Shown in pieces: positions 60,851-64,000 of a stretch of 64,000 nucleotides of DNA. Both the position numbers and the translations under genes were made by a program. The stretch's first letter is position 1; every line of letters starts with the position of its first letter. The stretch comes from Vibrio breoganii (GTDB lineage: Bacteria > Pseudomonadota > Gammaproteobacteria > Enterobacterales > Vibrionaceae), in assembly GCF_001677275.1 (NCBI RefSeq), contig NZ_CP016177.1:1116001-1180000 (forward strand), read 5' to 3'. The notes below the pieces were generated by a model. It was not told the DNA's origin. It saw only the letters and a program-made list of their open reading frames with translations, and did no database searches.

Positions 60851-62260
60851 ATGTTCTATGTCCATATGTTGCTCTTACTCAGCATAATATTTGTAGGTAT
60901 TCGGTTTGGTGGTATTGCGTTTGGCTTATTAGGCGGGCTAGGGGTATCGATACTAGCGTTTGTGTTCGGCATAGCTCCGGGCAACCCTCCCATTAGTGTC
61001 ATGCTGATAATATTAGCTGTGGTTGCGGCGTCGGCAACACTAGAAGCCACTGGAGGGCTGAATCTCCTTGTTAATTATGCAGAAAGATTGCTAAGGAAAC
61101 ATCCATCTAAGATTGTATTCCTTGGCCCTTTATGCACCTATACATTGACCGTTCTGGTAGGTACGGGGCACTCTGTTTATCCGCTATTACCCGTTATTTA
61201 TGACGTAAGTATTAAGAAAAATATTCGACCAGAGCGACCAATGGCGATGGCAACGGTTGCTTCGCAGATGGGTATTACGGCTTCGCCTATTGCCGCTGCT
61301 GCCGCTGTGATTATGGCTACAGCAGCAACAAATAACCTAGATATCTCTTTATCTAGCGTTTTGATGGTAACCATTCCGGCTACGTTTACAGGGGTTATCA
61401 TTGGGTGTCTATGGTCATTGCGTCGCGGTAAAGAACTCGCCGTTGATCCAGAATTCCAAGAGCAGATGAAGAATGAGGATTTCAAAGCGCAGCTGATCAA
61501 TGAAGAAATGGCAACGGCGGATAATCAGAAATTTTCCAAGCAGAGTAAAATCGGGCTTTCTATCTTCTTGGGCGGTATAGCGACTGTAGTCTTCATTGCT
61601 ATGTTTGGTAAGGATATTGGTTTACTGCCGGAAGGGGTGAAAACCTCAGTGGCATTGCAGTTCTTGATGCTAAGCGTAGGTGCACTTATCCTGCTTGCAA
61701 CTAAGGTTGATCCAAAGAAAGTTGTGAAAACCAACGTATTCACCGCGGGTATGAGCGCCATCATTATCATCTTTGGTATCGCTTGGATGAGTGACACCAT
61801 CATAGCCGCCAACAAGCCTTATATTATTAGCTTGGTAGAGGATGTCGTAAGAGCGCAGCCTTGGACATTCGCGATTGCTATGTTTGCTTCTTCAATCTTC
61901 TTGAAGTCTCAAGCCGCTGTACTGACCATAATGCTACCGCTTGGTTTTATGCTAGGCATTCCTGCTGAGGTCTTGATCGGTACGCTACCTGCTTGTTACG
62001 CCTATTTCTTCTTCCCATTCTATCCATCTGATTTGGCTGCGATTCAGTTTGATAGGGCCGGAACTACCAAGATCGGAAAGTATGTGCTCAACCACTCCTT
62101 TATGATCCCAGGCTTTATTGGTGTAGTGTCAGCAACCTTGATCGGTTATTCAATCTCTACAGGTATCTTGCCCATTTGGGGCTGGGCCATTGCGATCGTC
62201 GCTATAATCACTACCATTAATCTACATATGAATAGGCAACCAGAAGTGGCTTCAATATAA
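60851..62260 (+). CDS. Anaerobic C4-dicarboxylate transporter, DcuA/DcuB-like
   Basis: A 469-residue membrane protein with about 11-12 TM helices, somewhat longer than typical DcuA/B (about 435-445). GPLCTYTLTVLVGTGHSVYPLLPVIYDV, VASQMGITASPIAAAAAVI and the C-terminal LPACYAYFFFPFYPSDLAAIQFDRAGTTKIG are characteristic. DcuA/B exchange fumarate, malate, aspartate and succinate in anaerobic growth. AGGA (60839-60842) supports the ATG. No fumarase or aspartase is adjacent; the gene lies between two copies of the tag 3' end. Confidence 0.82.
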   Translation: MFYVHMLLLLSIIFVGIRFGGIAFGLLGGLGVSILAFVFGIAPGNPPISVMLIILAVVAASATLEATGGLNLLVNYAERLLRKHPSKIVFLGPLCTYTLTVLVGTGHSVYPLLPVIYDVSIKKNIRPERPMAMATVASQMGITASPIAAAAAVIMATAATNNLDISLSSVLMVTIPATFTGVIIGCLWSLRRGKELAVDPEFQEQMKNEDFKAQLINEEMATADNQKFSKQSKIGLSIFLGGIATVVFIAMFGKDIGLLPEGVKTSVALQFLMLSVGALILLATKVDPKKVVKTNVFTAGMSAIIIIFGIAWMSDTIIAANKPYIISLVEDVVRAQPWTFAIAMFASSIFLKSQAAVLTIMLPLGFMLGIPAEVLIGTLPACYAYFFFPFYPSDLAAIQFDRAGTTKIGKYVLNHSFMIPGFIGVVSATLIGYSISTGILPIWGWAIAIVAIITTINLHMNRQPEVASI

Positions 62261-62312
62261 TTTTTGTTATTAAAAACTTGGTTGTCGGCGAGAGCGCTTA
62301 GCTCTGTGTCAG

Positions 62313-62345
62313 TAAAAAAGAAAGCCACTGCTGAAGCAGTGGCTT
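62313..62345 (-). terminator. Terminator, mainly for norR
   Basis: Perfect 11-bp AAGCCACTGCT / AGCAGTGGCTT hairpin. On the minus strand it is followed by TTCTTTTTTACT, so it terminates norR; on the plus strand it also follows the transporter gene but lacks a T run. Confidence 0.75.
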
Positions 62346-62383
62346 CTGAGTCTATTTCCTTAGCTGTTCATACCACAACAATC

Positions 62384-62437
62384 ATTCCTGCAAGCGACAG
62401 GACTAGTAAACGATCATGACCTAGATTGTGTTTGTAG
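62384..62437 (+). repeat. Direct repeat, copy 2 (tag 3'-end remnant)
   Basis: 50 of 54 bases identical to 60243-60296. Read in the tag frame it encodes the same peptide SFLQATGLVND-HDLDCVCR, then SQQG and a stop, a different end from the intact tag (ENKASL). It is a remnant of a second tag C-terminus, lying between the norR stop and its terminator. Confidence 0.92.
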
Positions 62438-62463
62438 AAGCCAACAAGGTTAATAGAAGCGCA

Positions 62464-64000
62464 TTATTTCAGCCCCAAGCGCTTCATCAAGCGGTGTAAA
62501 TTACCAGGGTTAAGTCCCAACTGTTTTGCTGTGGCGCTGAGTTTTTTGTCATTGTTTAAGAAAGCCGATTGTATAAGCTGCATTTGAAACTGCTCCGTCG
62601 CCTCTTTTAAGTCCAAGTCTTGCCACTGTTCGATAGATTGCTGCGTGCTGGGTGATTCTAGAGAAGGGGCTTTGTTCGTATTTGGCATATCGCTATGCGC
62701 AAACTGAAAATGGCTTGGTTTTAATACAAGGTGCGGGGCGTTGCTTTGTGCTTTGGCAATAACACTTGCTCGATTTATGGCATGCTCAAGCTCACGTACA
62801 TTGCCTTCCCATGGGTTGTTTTGCAGTAAGGTGAGCACTTCTGCATCCAGTGTGATGCTAGATACATTTAGCTTATGCTGGCACTGCTGGGCAAAAAATC
62901 CTGCTAATAAAATGACGTCTTTATCTCGTTCTCGAAGTGGTGGAACAAATAAAGGAAATACGCTTAGCCTATGGTAGAGATCGGAACGAAAATGCCCCTT
63001 TTTAACCTCTTCGTGCATCACTCTGTTTGTGGCAGCAATAATGCGAACATCCACCTTGATGTTACTGTCATCGCCCACTCGCTGTATGTCGCCATATTGC
63101 AGCGCCCGCAACAGCTTTGCCTGTAGGGCCAGTGAAAGTTCGCCCACCTCATCAAGAAACAGTGTGCCGTGGTTGGCCAATTCAAACTTACCTTTACGGT
63201 CGCTAATAGCGCCGGTGAAAGCGCCCTTGATATGCCCAAAAAGCTCACTCTCTGCGACTGACTCGGGCAGGGCAGCGCAGTTAAGGTACACAAAGGCTTT
63301 ATCTTTTCGGTCAGACTGAGAGTAGATTGCGTGTGCGACGAGCTCTTTACCCACTCCGGTCTCCCCCATGATCAATACGGATAGCTCGGTATGGGCGACA
63401 GCTGAAATATGAGACTTAAGCTCTGTGATACCTTGAGATTGGCCGATAAAATCCAATTGATTGTAATTAGTGCGCTTATTGTTTGAAGTGCTGGATACGC
63501 CAACATTCTTCTCAAGCTTTGCCACCAACAAGGCAGTATGCAAGCTATTGGCCGCTAGGGCACTGATCAGCCGAAAATCGTCATCGGCAAAACCATCAAA
63601 TAGAGTTGGATCAAAGGCATCAATAGTCACGGCACCAATGAGGCGATCTTCTTGAAATAAAGGAAGGCCAATGCAAGAGTGAACCTCTAGTTTTTGTTCA
63701 TGGTTGGGGATGAGCGCATCATAGGGGTCGGGCAGATCGCTGTCAGAAGGAAAACGCACAATATCTCCCGCTCTGGCGATGGCCTCAAGACGAGGGTGTT
63801 GTTCTATGTTAAAGCGTCGTCCTAGCACATCTTCACTAAGGCCATTGATGGCAAGAGGAATGAAGTTTTGATGCTGAAATAGCAGGAGTGCCGCCGCGTC
63901 GCAGTGAAGCATGTTTCGAATAGTGGTCAGCAGCCGTTGAAAGCGGTCTTGCTCGGATATCCCAGAGGTAATGTCCCGAGCTACCTGTATCCACTCGCCC
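62464..64000 (-). CDS. norR: Nitric oxide reductase transcription regulator NorR (N-terminus missing)
   Basis: An open frame from beyond the right edge, 511 visible residues. The N-terminal GAF domain (non-haem iron NO sensor) includes the upstream EWIQVARDITSGISEQDRFQ, then FIPLAINGLSEDVLGRRF; the AAA+ domain has Walker A GETGVGKE, the intact sigma54-contact loop GAFTGA, and LFLDEVGEL; a Fis-type HTH ends the protein. It activates NO detoxification genes (norVW or hmp) with sigma54; its target should lie beyond the window, divergent. An internal ATG at 63912 is not the start. Confidence 0.93.
   Translation of the reverse strand, partial: GEWIQVARDITSGISEQDRFQRLLTTIRNMLHCDAAALLLFQHQNFIPLAINGLSEDVLGRRFNIEQHPRLEAIARAGDIVRFPSDSDLPDPYDALIPNHEQKLEVHSCIGLPLFQEDRLIGAVTIDAFDPTLFDGFADDDFRLISALAANSLHTALLVAKLEKNVGVSSTSNNKRTNYNQLDFIGQSQGITELKSHISAVAHTELSVLIMGETGVGKELVAHAIYSQSDRKDKAFVYLNCAALPESVAESELFGHIKGAFTGAISDRKGKFELANHGTLFLDEVGELSLALQAKLLRALQYGDIQRVGDDSNIKVDVRIIAATNRVMHEEVKKGHFRSDLYHRLSVFPLFVPPLRERDKDVILLAGFFAQQCQHKLNVSSITLDAEVLTLLQNNPWEGNVRELEHAINRASVIAKAQSNAPHLVLKPSHFQFAHSDMPNTNKAPSLESPSTQQSIEQWQDLDLKEATEQFQMQLIQSAFLNNDKKLSATAKQLGLNPGNLHRLMKRLGLK

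Overview
The window is a typical stretch of a Vibrionaceae main chromosome. The gene set and order (icd-cspD-clpS-clpA-infA-bpt-aat, yciN-topA, the his operon, sapABCDF-pspF/pspABC, cmoB, ppaC) and the protein sequences, for example an FRase I-type flavin reductase and an H-NS of Vibrio type, point to the genus Vibrio. I cannot name the species. Almost all of the sequence is vertically inherited housekeeping DNA. No tRNA, rRNA or CRISPR array was seen.

Layout. 1-4.6 kb: tail of icd, an APC-family amino-acid permease, an ABM monooxygenase, a lipoprotein lipase, an FRase I-like nitroreductase and a small glutaredoxin. 4.7-9.9 kb: an N-degron proteolysis locus (cspD, clpS, clpA, infA, bpt, aat). 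9.9-16 kb: a glycine-zipper protein, aroA, a Bax-like hydrolase, yciN and topA. 16-20.5 kb: gsk, hns, a 0.7-kb spacer with a lysine riboswitch and an unassigned structured RNA candidate, and the riboswitch-controlled NhaC-family transporter. 20.6-28 kb: a his operon with leader peptide and attenuator (hisLGDCBHAF-IE). 28-33 kb: ychJ, an EAL protein, lpxH-ppiB, cysS and tdk. 33-36.4 kb: a three-gene operon (retropepsin-like lipoprotein, 7TM transglutaminase-like protein, ATP-grasp ligase) that looks like a poorly characterised envelope peptide-modification system. 36.6-38.8 kb: cmoB and ppaC. 38.9-46.8 kb: sapABCDF, pspF and divergent pspABC.

46.8-64 kb is the more variable part. It holds an orphan lipoprotein, a divergent POT transporter, a membrane protein, a tripartite RND efflux operon with two adaptor genes behind a large palindrome, an orphan lipoprotein followed by a complete IS911-like element (1258 bp, AAC target duplication, intact frameshift signal), a TraF/FadL-like barrel protein, tag, a truncated GNAT gene, a DcuA/B-type transporter, and norR running off the right edge. 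The 3' end of tag is present twice as 54-bp direct repeats (60243-60296 and 62384-62437) that bracket the GNAT fragment and the transporter. All four differences between the copies are synonymous, which suggests a small insertion into the tag 3' end.

Most transcription units end in clear, often bidirectional, intrinsic terminators. Regulatory elements read from the sequence include the his attenuator, the lysine riboswitch, a sigma54-like promoter before pspA, and several unassigned palindromes.
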